The notes: generated from the letters alone by a model not told the origin. A stretch of 33,049 nucleotides of DNA from a bacterium UBP2_UBA2255 (GCA_002347565.1 DDXR01000044.1:1-33049); one strand, 5' to 3'; shown: positions 1 to 8,205, counted from the stretch's first letter. Numbers and translations are program-made.

Positions 1-606
1 CGGGTTGTTCTTGGTGCGGCGCGACAGCACTTGGATCACCCGTCGGATCTCGTCGTCGCGGCCGATCACCGGGTCCAGCTTGCCGCGCCGCGCCAGATCG
101 GTGAGGTCGCGCGAGTACTTGGCCAGCGCCTGGTACTTGCCCTCGGGGTCCTGGTCGGTGACGCGCTGGCTGCCGCGCACGTCGACCAGCGCCTTGAGGA
201 TGGCGTCGCGGGTGACGCCCGCACCCTTGAGGATCTGCGCGGCCCTGGACTGCTCCTCGGCCAGCGCCAGCAGCAGGTGCTCGCCCGAGACGTATTCGTC
301 CTTCATTTTTTCCGACTCGGACAACGCCTTCTGCAGCACCTTGTTGAGCGCGTTGGACAGGTGGGGCTGTGACGCGCCGCCGAAGACCTTGGGCAGGGCC
401 GCGATGGCCTCCTCGGCCCGGTCCTTCAGCAGCGCCGGGGTGGCGCCCAGCTTCTGCAGGATGGGTACGGCCACGCCCTCGGCCTGGTCCAGCAGCGCCG
501 CCAGCAGGTGCTCGGGCGTTATCTCCTGCTGGTTGTGGCGCGCGGCCAGCTGCGACGCGGCCTCCAGCGCCTCCTGCGATTTGACGGTGAGCTTGTCGAG
601 CCTCAT
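1..606 (-). CDS. clpB: ClpB disaggregase, N-terminal part (runs off window)
   Basis: This is the first 202 residues of the ATP-dependent protein disaggregase ClpB, which works with DnaK to rescue aggregated proteins in the cytoplasm. It opens with the usual MRLDKLT start. It then shows the two Clp_N repeats (about residues 5-150, including the ITPEHLLAALL and YVSGEHLLLAL motifs) and the linker into the first AAA domain (GRDDEIRRVIQVLSRRTKNNP-type signature near residues 182-202). The Walker A motif should lie just outside the window. The start at 606 is the family start. A near-consensus promoter lies about 45 bp upstream. No CIRCE element is visible between promoter and start. Identification is firm; only the truncation by the window edge limits it. 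Confidence 0.96.
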   Translation of the reverse strand, partial: MRLDKLTVKSQEALEAASQLAARHNQQEITPEHLLAALLDQAEGVAVPILQKLGATPALLKDRAEEAIAALPKVFGGASQPHLSNALNKVLQKALSESEKMKDEYVSGEHLLLALAEEQSRAAQILKGAGVTRDAILKALVDVRGSQRVTDQDPEGKYQALAKYSRDLTDLARRGKLDPVIGRDDEIRRVIQVLSRRTKNNP

Positions 607-649
607 GGGGTGATCCGTGCGTTCGCTGTTTGTGCATTGCTATCGTTCA

Positions 650-678
650 AATATACCCATTTAGGGGTGAAATGTCAA
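650..678 (-). promoter_or_regulatory. sigma-70-type promoter for clpB
   Basis: On the minus strand TTGACA (678-673) is followed by a 17-bp spacer and TATATT (655-650). It points at clpB and stands back-to-back with the promoter at 696-724, with 17 bp between the two -35 boxes. It looks like a housekeeping promoter rather than a heat-shock one. Confidence 0.75.
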
Positions 679-695
679 TGGCCACCAAATCGCTA

Positions 696-724
696 TTGAC
701 ATCACCCCCGCGCCGGCATATAAT
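696..724 (+). promoter_or_regulatory. perfect consensus sigma-70 promoter
   Basis: TTGACA (696-701), a 17-bp spacer and TATAAT (719-724) match the textbook consensus at all twelve positions. Transcription should start near 731, about 36 bp before the membrane-protein gene at 767. Confidence 0.85.
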
Positions 725-766
725 GATGGCAGCGAACCGCAACCACAACTTTCAAGCGAGCGACCC

Positions 767-1066
767 ATGACAAAGCGCAATCCGATCGCGGTAGCCCTCC
801 TGCCGTTCATCACGTTCGGCATCTACAGCCTGGTGTGGCTGGTGAAGACCAAGCACGAGATGGTGGCCAAGGGCGCCGAGATCCCCACCTGCTGGCTGAT
901 CATCATCCCGCTGGTCAACCTGTGGTGGATGTGGAAGTATTCCGAGGGCGTAGAGAAGGTGACCGGCGGCAAGACCTCGGGCGTGCTGGCCTTCATCCTG
1001 CTGTTCTTCCTGGGCTGCATCGGCGCGGCCATCATCCAGGACTCGTTCAACAAGAACGTGGCGTAG
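767..1066 (+). CDS. small DUF4234-like membrane protein
   Basis: A 99-residue protein with three predicted membrane segments (about residues 8-25, 42-56 and 72-91). Short charged loops (KTKHEM and WKYSEGVEKVTGGK) separate them. The pattern of an N-terminal helix ending in FGIYSLVWL, then a loop and a second helix ending in LWWMWKY, is that of the DUF4234 family, whose function is unknown. The family name is from memory of the motif, not a search. It is transcribed from a perfect consensus promoter, so it is probably well expressed. The ribosome site is weak (AAGCGAG about 7 nt before ATG). It stands alone, divergent from clpB and convergent with the capA operon, and ends just before two hairpins. 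Confidence 0.8.
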   Translation: MTKRNPIAVALLPFITFGIYSLVWLVKTKHEMVAKGAEIPTCWLIIIPLVNLWWMWKYSEGVEKVTGGKTSGVLAFILLFFLGCIGAAIIQDSFNKNVA

Positions 1067-1087
1067 GTTCCCTGGGTTTCAGTATCC

Positions 1088-1115
1088 GTAGGGGCGATTC
1101 GAGAATCGCCCCTAC
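1088..1115. repeat. perfect 13-bp inverted repeat, dispersed intergenic type
   Basis: GTAGGGGCGATTC is followed by GA and then its exact reverse complement. I recognise this hairpin as a type scattered between genes in many environmental bacterial genomes. It has no T-tract, so it is not an obvious terminator by itself, although it lies right after the gene ending at 1066. Confidence 0.7.
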
Positions 1116-1133
1116 ATTGTATGTCCGATTCGA

Positions 1134-1163
1134 GAAGAAGCCCCGCGTCAGCGGGGCTTCTTC
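1134..1163. terminator. bidirectional terminator between convergent genes
   Basis: GAAGAAGCCCCGC, a GTCA loop, then the exact reverse complement form a 13-bp stem. AT-rich sequence follows on the plus side (CATTTCAATT). It separates the convergent genes ending at 1066 and 1148. The capA stop codon (1150-1148) lies in the loop, so the last codons of that gene are part of the hairpin. Confidence 0.7.
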
Positions 1164-2272
1164 ATTTCAATTGGCATCGGTCTCAGGCATAACAAACCGT
1201 CCTGTATCGATATCGCTGTTCCGAGTTTCTTGCATTGCTTGATCAGCCGCTTGGTTATCACTTTCCACCCGGCTCTTGTCGCTGGTTGAGGCCGGTTGTT
1301 GACTATCTCCAATGGCCGCATGAACACCGAATCTACCGCCGCGCCTTTCAGCGCAACCGTCAGCAGCGCGCTCTGCCGCGGCCGCTCGTGGCGCTGGTCG
1401 AAGATGTAGTTGCCCAGCGAGTACGCGATCAACCCGCCCTGGTAGAACTCCACTCCCTGCAGCACGTGCGGATGGTGTCCGTGCACGATCCGCGCACCCA
1501 GGCCGATCGCCAGCCGGCCAAGCTTCCTCTGGATTTTGGTGGGGTGGTCGCGGTACTCCTCGCCCCAGTGGAACGAGCAGACCAGCAGGTCGCAGGAATC
1601 GCGCGCCGCCAGCACCGAGCGCGCCACGGTGGCCGAGTCGGCCCGGGACGCCAGTTCGCCGCCGTAGTCGCGGGCGATGGCCAGCAGGTATGGCTCGCAG
1701 AACGACAGGAAACCGATCCTGATCCCCTTGACCGTGCGGTACGCCGGCAGGCAGGACAGCGAATCTCGGTACGTCCATGCGCCCAGGCTGTCCGCGGCGC
1801 GCAGCGAGTCGAACCGGGCGGTGTCGCAGTCCGTCAGCCCGGCGTGGGCGACGCCGGCCGAGTCCAGCCAGCGCATGGTGTGATGGAACCCGTCGCGGCC
1901 GCAGTCCGCCATGTGGTTGTTGGCCAGCGACACGAAGTCGAAGCCCGCCAGTGCCAGCGATCGCGCCGCGTCCAGCGTGTCGCCGGTGAACTTCCAGGGG
2001 CTGGGCGTGCGGTAGCCGGCCGCGGTCAGCGGCGACTCCAGGTTGGCGATCGCCAGGTCGGCCCGCACTGTCAGGGAGCAGGTTTTGGCGTAGGGGTAGC
2101 TGTGATCGCGCTGGTCGATCATCCGCTTGACCCCGCGGCCCAGCATGATGTCGCCGGCCAACACCATGGTCCAGGAAGAGTCCTGCCCCGCCGGAGACGG
2201 CGGGGCATTCGTTTGCGCCAGCAGCGCGGCCGCGACCGCCAGAATCGCGACGGCGGGCGGGAGCATCCTCAT
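1148..2272 (-). CDS. capA: CapA-family (PGA_cap) metallophosphoesterase-like protein, exported
   Basis: A 374-residue exported protein of the CapA/PgsA family, a calcineurin-like fold linked in some bacteria to poly-gamma-glutamate capsule. In many others its role is unknown. After a signal peptide (about residues 1-23) come the family motifs in order: GDIMLGRG (40-47), NLESP (77-81), NNHMAD (118-123), then FHWGEEY, HGHHPHVLQ and YSLGNYIFDQ in the C-terminal half. These histidine and aspartate motifs form the metal site in the family. The ATG at 2272 overlaps the stop of the upstream C45-type gene (ATGA), so the two are probably translationally coupled. No other pga/cap synthesis genes are in the window, so a capsule role is unproven. 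The last codons and stop lie inside the terminator hairpin. Confidence 0.88.
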   Translation of the reverse strand: MRMLPPAVAILAVAAALLAQTNAPPSPAGQDSSWTMVLAGDIMLGRGVKRMIDQRDHSYPYAKTCSLTVRADLAIANLESPLTAAGYRTPSPWKFTGDTLDAARSLALAGFDFVSLANNHMADCGRDGFHHTMRWLDSAGVAHAGLTDCDTARFDSLRAADSLGAWTYRDSLSCLPAYRTVKGIRIGFLSFCEPYLLAIARDYGGELASRADSATVARSVLAARDSCDLLVCSFHWGEEYRDHPTKIQRKLGRLAIGLGARIVHGHHPHVLQGVEFYQGGLIAYSLGNYIFDQRHERPRQSALLTVALKGAAVDSVFMRPLEIVNNRPQPATRAGWKVITKRLIKQCKKLGTAISIQDGLLCLRPMPIEMKKPR

Positions 2273-3825
2273 CTGAGCAGGGTCGTCCGGGCCGCCATGG
2301 TCCTGCCGCCGGCCGTCAGCAGGCAGATGTACGTGGCGCTGGCCAGCGCCCGCCCGCCGTCGCCGCGGCCGTCCCAGCGGACCATGTGACGTCCGGCCGG
2401 CCGCGGGCCGTCGACCAGCGTGCGCACCAGCTGGCCGCCGATGTTGTAGACGCGCAGCGACACCTCGCCCGGGGCCGGCAACTGGTAGCTGATCATGGCC
2501 GATCCGCGGAATGGGTTGGGCTCCGATCGCAGGGCGATCGCCGGCGCAACGGGGAGTGGCCGCGACACCACGGCCACTCCGGCCGATGGGCCGATGTGCA
2601 CGGCGACCTGCTCGAACAGCGGGTCCGCCGGCAGCACGCCGCTCCTGGGCCGGAACGCGATCTCGAGGCCCATGCTGTCCGGCCGGAACAGCACGATCTG
2701 CTGGTTCCCTGCGTTGTAGATATCGCTGGTGTCATAGTCCGGCCCGTTCCCGCCGTCATAACCCGCAATCTGCCGCAGTTCGCCCCAGTCGACCACCGAT
2801 CCAACTGCTCCCATCTGATCAAGGAACGAGCGCCAGCGGGCACGGTTCTGACTGACGACGGTGTGGTTGTCAAAATTGCCCGCCAGCACGAAGGAGTTGA
2901 CCGCGGCCACCGCATCGCCGTGGGGCCAGGACACACCGGGGTTGAGCGTCGAGCTGTCCCGCCGCAGGGCGCGGTGGACGTTGGTCCCGGACCCCGAGAA
3001 ATTGTTCTCCAGCACGCCGCCCTGCACGCTGTCGGAGAGCAGTACCAGGTGGTTGTAGGCGTAATGCTTGGCCGTATCGGACAGGTAATCCGCCGCCGTC
3101 GCGATCGAGCCCAGGTCCTCCAGCGCGCTGCGGATGTCGAAGGGGTAGGAGCGCCGACCGGCCGACGAGTAGGCCGCGCCCGAGGGCGAGTCCAGGATGC
3201 CCGCGAACAGACCGTCGTCGTTGAACCCGGTGATCACGCCCAGGAACCCCAGATAGCCGATCAGGCAGATCGATGAACCGCCGTGCTTGATCGTCGTTAC
3301 CGCCTGGATCTGCGCCAGCTGATGACTGCTGCCGTCGCTCCAGTCCAGCAGGCGGGCGGTGATCGGCCGGCCCGAGGACGAGCGTGCGCCCCAGACCGAC
3401 AGGCCGCAGCACTGGCTGCCGCGGCAGGCGTCCGGGAACAGGTTGAGCAGGAATATCTCGTCGCGCGACAGCTTGCCGTCGCCCCGGACGTTGGACGTCC
3501 CGCCCGAGACCTGCGAGGCCATGCCTTCGATCTCTGCGGCGTGGGCCGCGGCCAGCTGGGGCCGGATGTCGGCCATCCGTGCCAGCCAGGCGTTGTAGAC
3601 GCTGTTCGACCCCGATTTCTCTGCCAGGTAGGTGTCGACCAGCGGCTCGAAGTCCGGCACCGCCTGGCGCGCCGCTGCCACCAGCGCCCGGCCCATCGAG
3701 TCCGGCGAGACGCCCGTTCCATAGTCGGCGATCACCTCGTAGTAATTCCCCTGGTCGGTGATGTTCACCGGCTGAGCGGCGGCGGCGCCAGCGAGGATGA
3801 GCGAGAGCAGGACGGCGGACTTCAT
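2269..3825 (-). CDS. secreted C45-type Ntn-hydrolase/acyltransferase with FlgD-like tail
   Basis: A 518-residue secreted protein. A signal peptide covers about residues 1-17. Residues 20-135 resemble the pro-segment of acyl-CoA:6-aminopenicillanate acyltransferase-like (peptidase C45) enzymes. The stretch CCGLSVWGARSSSGRPITAR starts at Cys139, followed by LLDW. It fits the C45 pattern, in which autocleavage exposes an N-terminal cysteine nucleophile, here probably Cys140. The final 85 residues (from about NPFRGSA, through LRVYNIGGQLVRTL and VRWDGRGDGGR) are a FlgD-like C-terminal beta domain often found on secreted proteins of FCB-related bacteria. The substrate is unknown; the family includes amide and acyl hydrolases. 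The ATG at 3825 has a good ribosome site (GAGGA, about 6 nt upstream). It lies 30 bp after the lipocalin gene and overlaps capA. Confidence 0.82.
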   Translation of the reverse strand: MKSAVLLSLILAGAAAAQPVNITDQGNYYEVIADYGTGVSPDSMGRALVAAARQAVPDFEPLVDTYLAEKSGSNSVYNAWLARMADIRPQLAAAHAAEIEGMASQVSGGTSNVRGDGKLSRDEIFLLNLFPDACRGSQCCGLSVWGARSSSGRPITARLLDWSDGSSHQLAQIQAVTTIKHGGSSICLIGYLGFLGVITGFNDDGLFAGILDSPSGAAYSSAGRRSYPFDIRSALEDLGSIATAADYLSDTAKHYAYNHLVLLSDSVQGGVLENNFSGSGTNVHRALRRDSSTLNPGVSWPHGDAVAAVNSFVLAGNFDNHTVVSQNRARWRSFLDQMGAVGSVVDWGELRQIAGYDGGNGPDYDTSDIYNAGNQQIVLFRPDSMGLEIAFRPRSGVLPADPLFEQVAVHIGPSAGVAVVSRPLPVAPAIALRSEPNPFRGSAMISYQLPAPGEVSLRVYNIGGQLVRTLVDGPRPAGRHMVRWDGRGDGGRALASATYICLLTAGGRTMAARTTLLR

Positions 3826-3855
3826 GCGATCCTCATGCTGCGGTTCGAACGCGGT

Positions 3856-4383
3856 TCATTGTGCCGGCTGCGGCGTGCGTTTCAGCTTGCTGATGTCGTA
3901 ACCGTGGACGTTTTGCAGCCGGCCCAGCAGTTCGTTGTAGAGTGAATCGCTCATCTGCGGTGTGCGCGACAGGATCCACAGGTACTTCCGGTTGGGGTGG
4001 CCGACCACGGCGTATTGGTAGCCCGTCGAATCGAGCTCGATCACCCAGTAGTCGCCTGAGAACGGCCAGAAGAAACGGACCTTGAGCTTGGCGTTGGTGG
4101 CCTTCTCGACCACCCAGGCCTTGCCCGTGATCGACTTGTACTTACCGCCCAGCGAGTCCTTGCGGCACTCGTTGAGCACCTTGATGTCGCCGTCCGGGCG
4201 CAGCGTGTAGGTAGCTGTGACGCCGGTGCAGCCCTTCTGGAAGCGCATGGGTATGGTGGCGATCTCGTACCATTTGCCGAGGTATTTGTTAAGATCGACG
4301 TGCGGGACGACCTGCAGCGGCTTGTTCTCGGCCATTGCCATGGACGCGACTCCCAACAATGTGATGAAAAGTACGTTCTTCAT
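3856..4383 (-). CDS. blc: lipocalin (Blc-like), periplasmic
   Basis: A 175-residue lipocalin. A signal peptide (MKNVLFITLLGVASMAMA) is followed by the lipocalin signature GKWYE at residues 36-40. The bacterial Blc features ATYTLRPDG, VRFFWPFSGDYWVIELD and YLWILSRTP follow. E. coli Blc is an outer-membrane lipoprotein that binds fatty acids or lysophospholipids. This one has no lipobox cysteine at the cleavage site, so it is probably free in the periplasm. The ATG at 4383 lies 4 nt after the transketolase stop, so the two are co-transcribed. An open frame continues upstream, but that part overlaps transketolase and has no signal sequence, so the later start is preferred. Identification is strong; the ligand is unknown. 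Confidence 0.92.
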   Translation of the reverse strand: MKNVLFITLLGVASMAMAENKPLQVVPHVDLNKYLGKWYEIATIPMRFQKGCTGVTATYTLRPDGDIKVLNECRKDSLGGKYKSITGKAWVVEKATNAKLKVRFFWPFSGDYWVIELDSTGYQYAVVGHPNRKYLWILSRTPQMSDSLYNELLGRLQNVHGYDISKLKRTPQPAQ

Positions 4384-4387
4384 GGCG

Positions 4388-6391
4388 CTATGCCTTCGCG
4401 ATGTGTTGTTTGATCCGTTCGGTGACCTGGGCCGGCGTGAACCCGAATTTTTCGGCCAGCACCGTGTCCGGCGCGGACGCCCCGAATTTCTCGATACCGA
4501 TGAACAATCCCTTATCACCGATCAGCTGGTACCAGGGCATACCACGCCCGGCCTCGATCGCGATCTTGACCGATCCCTTGGGAACGACCGAATCGCGGTA
4601 TTCCGGGGACTGTGCCAGGAACGTTTCCAGGCACGGCACCGACACCACGCGCGCGGGGACTTTTGATCCCAACAGCAGCTTCGCAGCCGCGACCGCCAGG
4701 CCTGTTTCTGACCCGGTGGCGATCAGCGTCACGGCCGGCTGCGAGCCGAAGTCGTTGACGACGTAGCCGCCCTTGAGGACCACGTCCGCGGTGAAGTCCT
4801 TGGCCCGCTCGATCACCGGCAGCTTCTGCCGGGTCAGGATCAGCGCGGTCGGGCCGTCCTTCCTGCCCAGTGCCGCGGCCCAGGCCGCGGCCGTCTCCAC
4901 CGCGTCCGCCGGCCGCCACACTGAAAGGTCCGGGATCAGGCGCAGCGCGGCGAGGTGCTCCACCGGCTGGTGGGTCGGGCCGTCCTCGCCCACGAAGATC
5001 GAATCATGGGTGAAGATGTAGATCGCCTGCAGTCCCATCAGCGCCGACAGGCGGATGGCCGGACGGCAGTAGTCGGCGAACACCAGGAAGGTCGAGCCGT
5101 AGGGGAGGAAGAAGCCGGAGCGGGCCAGGCCGTTCATCATCGCGGCCATGGCGTGCTCGCGGATCCCGAAATGCAGGTTGCGCCCGGCGAACGCGCCGGC
5201 GGCGACCGATGGCGAGCCCTTGATCGCCGTGTTGGTCGACGGCGTCAGGTCGGCGGAGCCCCCGGCCAGGGCCGGGACCAGCTCGGCGGCTTTCTGCAGG
5301 CACTTGCCCGCGAGCGTGCGGGTGGCGGCCGCCTCCGGCGGGGCGGCGCGCAGCAACTGGGCCAGCAGGTCCGCCGGCACCTCCCGCTTTGCCATCGCGT
5401 CCCACAGCGCTGCCTTGTCCGGGCAGCGCCTGCGCCACGCCTGGAATTCCTCGTGCCACCGCTGGTGGACCAGCTTGGCCTCGGACACCTTCTGGGCGCA
5501 GATCGCCAGCGCTTCGGCCGGGACGCAGAACGGCCCCTCCGCGCATCCCAGCCGCTGCTTGGTGGCCGCCAGCTCGTCCCTGCCCAGCGGCGAACCGTGG
5601 ACCTGCGCCGTGTCCTGCTTGTTGGGGCTGCCGTAGCCGATGTGCGTCCGGGCGATGATCAGCGACGGCTTCTCCTTCTCGTGGCTGGCAGCGTCCAGGG
5701 CGTTGGTGATCAGCGCCGGATCGTGCCCGTCGACCCGCTGGACGTACCAGCCGCATGACTCGAACCGCCGGCGCACGTCCTCGGAGAACGCCAGCGCCGT
5801 CTCGCCCTCGATGGTGATGCCATTGTCGTCGTAGATGCAGACCAGGTTGGCGAGCCCCAGGTGCCCGGCCAGCGAGGCCGCCTCGTGGCAGACGCCCTCC
5901 ATCAGGTCGCCGTCGCTGGCCAGCGCGTAGACCGCATGGTCGATGGCCTTGAACTGCTCGTCGTTGAACCGCTCCGCCGCCATCCGGGCGGCCAGCGCCA
6001 TCCCCGCCGCCATGGCCAGGCCCTGGCCCAGCGGTCCGGTGGTGACCTCCACGCCCGGCGTCAGGCCGTACTCGGGATGCCCGGGCGTGATGCTGCCCCA
6101 CTGCCGGAACTGTTTGAGGTCCTCCAGCGTCACCGAGTAGCCGAACAGGTGCAGCAATCCGTACAGCAGCATCGATCCGTGCCCGGCCGACAGCACGAAG
6201 CGGTCGCGGTTGGGCCACAACGGGTCGTCCGGGTTGAAGCGCAGGAAGTCGTGCCACAGCGTGAAGGCGCAGTCGGCCGCGCCCAGCGGCAGGCCGGGAT
6301 GGCCCGAGCCGGCCCGCTCCACGCCGTCGATCGCCAGGCCCCGCAGGACGTTGGCGCACAGCACATATTGGTCGGCGGTGAGTCTGCTCAT
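4388..6391 (-). CDS. tkt: transketolase
   Basis: A 667-residue transketolase, full length for the family. It is a cytoplasmic thiamine-diphosphate enzyme that moves two-carbon units in the pentose phosphate pathway. Visible motifs are SGHPGLPLGAA with His31, AGHGSMLLY with His71, PGHPE with His105 and TTGPLGQG (117-124). The ThDP/metal motif runs SDGDLMEG to Asn190. In the pyrimidine domain come FGIREHAM and the segment HDSIFVGEDGPTHQPVEHLA. The ATG at 6391 matches the usual family start; the open frame upstream has no protein-like sequence. It is first in a minus-strand operon with the lipocalin, C45-type and capA genes, behind a TTGCAA-N17-TATCAT promoter. Confidence 0.96.
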   Translation of the reverse strand: MSRLTADQYVLCANVLRGLAIDGVERAGSGHPGLPLGAADCAFTLWHDFLRFNPDDPLWPNRDRFVLSAGHGSMLLYGLLHLFGYSVTLEDLKQFRQWGSITPGHPEYGLTPGVEVTTGPLGQGLAMAAGMALAARMAAERFNDEQFKAIDHAVYALASDGDLMEGVCHEAASLAGHLGLANLVCIYDDNGITIEGETALAFSEDVRRRFESCGWYVQRVDGHDPALITNALDAASHEKEKPSLIIARTHIGYGSPNKQDTAQVHGSPLGRDELAATKQRLGCAEGPFCVPAEALAICAQKVSEAKLVHQRWHEEFQAWRRRCPDKAALWDAMAKREVPADLLAQLLRAAPPEAAATRTLAGKCLQKAAELVPALAGGSADLTPSTNTAIKGSPSVAAGAFAGRNLHFGIREHAMAAMMNGLARSGFFLPYGSTFLVFADYCRPAIRLSALMGLQAIYIFTHDSIFVGEDGPTHQPVEHLAALRLIPDLSVWRPADAVETAAAWAAALGRKDGPTALILTRQKLPVIERAKDFTADVVLKGGYVVNDFGSQPAVTLIATGSETGLAVAAAKLLLGSKVPARVVSVPCLETFLAQSPEYRDSVVPKGSVKIAIEAGRGMPWYQLIGDKGLFIGIEKFGASAPDTVLAEKFGFTPAQVTERIKQHIAKA

Positions 6392-6431
6392 GCGTGCCCT
6401 ATTCGACTGGAGGATGTCAGGATCGCAATGA

Positions 6432-6460
6432 ATGATAGCACGTCCGGCGCGTTTTTGCAA
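6432..6460 (-). promoter_or_regulatory. promoter of the tkt operon
   Basis: On the minus strand TTGCAA (6460-6455), a 17-bp spacer and TATCAT (6437-6432) precede tkt by about 41 bp. Nine of twelve bases match sigma-70 consensus. Confidence 0.6.
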
Positions 6461-6469
6461 ACGGCGCAA

Positions 6470-6505
6470 CGGGCGCGATCGCGACCCCGCGCCCGTCATG
6501 ACGGG
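6470..6505. other. overlapping GC-rich inverted repeats after the C1A peptidase gene
   Basis: An 8-bp stem (CGGGCGCG at 6470-6477 with CGCGCCCG at 6488-6495) overlaps a perfect 14-bp palindrome, CCCGTCATGACGGG (6492-6505). They lie just downstream of the peptidase gene ending at 6522 and upstream of the tkt promoter. They may end transcription or insulate it, but there is no T-tract. Confidence 0.35.
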
Positions 6506-6521
6506 AAACGCGGCGCGGCGC

Positions 6522-8087
6522 CTATCGCACGACCAGCAACCGGGCCGTTCCCGTACGCTCCCCGTCCGTCGCCCTGATCAGGTAGACCCCCGCTGCCGTC
6601 GCTCGGCCGCTCTCGTCGCACAGGTCCCAGGCGACGTCGCTTGCGGCGGGGCCGGACCGCAGGAGCCGCACCAGCCGCCCGGCCGCGTCGTAGACCGACA
6701 CCCGGGCCGCGGCCCGGTCGGTCCCCGCCAGCGATATCGTGCAGCCTCGCCGCGCCGGGCTGGGGAATGCCGTCACCCGGAGACGGGCGATCGCCTTCGG
6801 CGCTGCCGGCCCGCCCGAGGCGCCGGACGGTTTTACGATCTGGGCGAAGCAGTAGGCGTGGCTGTTGTATCCGGGGATCAGCCGCGGCGTCTCGGCCGAA
6901 ACCGCCGTCGCGCCCCAGGGCAGGTGCTCGAACGCCGCGTACTCGATGCTGCCGGAGACCCCGTCGTCGCCCTTATCGATGCAGCCGAAGAAGACGTCGT
7001 TGCTCGTTGCCGAGTCCAGGAATGCCGCGCCCTCGGTCAGGTCCAGCACCATATCGGTCGCTGGGAACGGCAGGTCGCCGCCGGTGCCCCAGTACTGCCC
7101 CTGGCTGTTGCCGACCACGTAGAAGGTCTTGCTCCACAGCGGCGCGGACGCGCTGCCGACACCGGCGATCATCTCGATCCGGCCGCGGCGGGCGTGGCTG
7201 ACCCGGACCCGGGCCTTCAGCGCCGGCTGGTAGCCGACGCGGTCCGGCACGTACCCGGCCCAGGGGTAGACCATTCTGGGGTGCCCCTTGACCATCTGGT
7301 AGGACAGCCACCAGTACCCCTTGTTGCCCCAGCCCGTACCCCAGGAGTTGACCGCCCGGAATGCGCCGATGCCGTCGCGGGTTGCCTTGTCGTCGTCGTA
7401 GCCCACCAAACACAGGTTGTGGCCGCCGCGGTTGGTCCCGCTGGAGTCGGCCGCGCAGTAGACCGTGTCGTAGCTGTTGATGTGGTCGAAGTTGTGGAAA
7501 ACCCCGATATTGAACACCACGCACTTGTTCTCCGACAGCAGCTGCTTGGCGTAGGCGATGCCGGCGTCGCTGCCGAAGGAGAACCAGGGATAGCCGCCCT
7601 GGTGGCAGCGATAGAGCAGGGCCGAGTCGAAGGCCGTCTCCGACGGCCAGTCGGTGAAATGCGCGTTGCTGGGCATCCGGGAGACCGTGGCGCAGCCGTG
7701 CGACCACATCAGCTCCAGGGCGTCGAACAGGTCGGCGCCGCCATCGACGCCCTCGTTGAGCTGGTTGTAGAGGAACATCGGGCTGAACTGGTGCCCGGGA
7801 TCGGCCAGATCCCAGCCGTGCTCCGCCTTCTCCTGATGGGTCTTGAAGTAGTAGCCCACCGACCACCCGGTGCAGGAGTTCCCGGTCTGCATCCCTACCG
7901 GCGGCAGGTCGGCCGACAGGTCGACCTTGGACGGCAGCGCCAGCGCGGTGAGCGGCGGCGGCGGGACAATGTTCAGCAGCTCCGGCGGCCGGGGATCATG
8001 GACCCTGCCGCCCAGGGGAAACGGTTCCTGGCCGACGGCGAGCGCCGGCGGCAACGACAGCAGCAAGGCGCAGAGGATGTGCTTCAT
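6522..8087 (-). CDS. secreted papain-like (C1A) cysteine peptidase with FlgD-like tail
   Basis: A 521-residue secreted peptidase. A signal peptide (about 1-20) is followed by a short proline-rich linker and a papain-like domain. Gln67 is in MQTGNSCTGWS, and Cys72 there is the nucleophile. His223 is in GGHNLCLVGYDDD and Asn247 in VNSWGTGWGNKGYWWLSY. There is almost no pro-peptide, only about 40 residues. After the catalytic domain come a beta-rich region (about 280-430) and a C-terminal FlgD-like domain (VSVYDAAGRLVRLL and GRATAAGVYLIRA motifs). It would degrade protein outside the cell or at its surface. The ATG at 8087 is preferred because GGGAG sits 6 nt upstream; an ATG at 8093 has no spacing from that site. 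Confidence 0.9.
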   Translation of the reverse strand: MKHILCALLLSLPPALAVGQEPFPLGGRVHDPRPPELLNIVPPPPLTALALPSKVDLSADLPPVGMQTGNSCTGWSVGYYFKTHQEKAEHGWDLADPGHQFSPMFLYNQLNEGVDGGADLFDALELMWSHGCATVSRMPSNAHFTDWPSETAFDSALLYRCHQGGYPWFSFGSDAGIAYAKQLLSENKCVVFNIGVFHNFDHINSYDTVYCAADSSGTNRGGHNLCLVGYDDDKATRDGIGAFRAVNSWGTGWGNKGYWWLSYQMVKGHPRMVYPWAGYVPDRVGYQPALKARVRVSHARRGRIEMIAGVGSASAPLWSKTFYVVGNSQGQYWGTGGDLPFPATDMVLDLTEGAAFLDSATSNDVFFGCIDKGDDGVSGSIEYAAFEHLPWGATAVSAETPRLIPGYNSHAYCFAQIVKPSGASGGPAAPKAIARLRVTAFPSPARRGCTISLAGTDRAAARVSVYDAAGRLVRLLRSGPAASDVAWDLCDESGRATAAGVYLIRATDGERTGTARLLVVR

Positions 8088-8123
8088 GTTCATCTCCCTG
8101 ATGGTCGTGCGTGGTAAACAAGA

Positions 8124-8152
8124 AGTGTACACCGGATCGGGCGGGAATGCAA
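8124..8152 (-). promoter_or_regulatory. promoter of the C1A peptidase gene
   Basis: On the minus strand TTGCAT (8152-8147), a 17-bp spacer and TACACT (8129-8124) lie about 37 bp before the start codon. The divergent promoter at 8176-8205 is 24 bp away. Confidence 0.6.
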
Positions 8153-8175
8153 CCGATTTTTCCGGGAATAAGTGA

Positions 8176-8205
8176 TTGACAACCGCGGCGCTCCCGCTGT
8201 ACAAT
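8176..8205 (+). promoter_or_regulatory. promoter of the deacetylase-mscS operon
   Basis: TTGACA (8176-8181), an 18-bp spacer and TACAAT (8200-8205). Transcription should begin near 8212, which is itself an in-frame GTG and only 12 nt before the first ATG. The message is probably leaderless or nearly so. Confidence 0.7.

Noticed and set aside
5004..6359. Long open frames inside and antisense to tkt and to most other large genes
   Set aside because: They are Arg/Gly/Ala/Pro-rich low-complexity products of GC-rich DNA, lack motifs, and overlap genes with clear family signatures.
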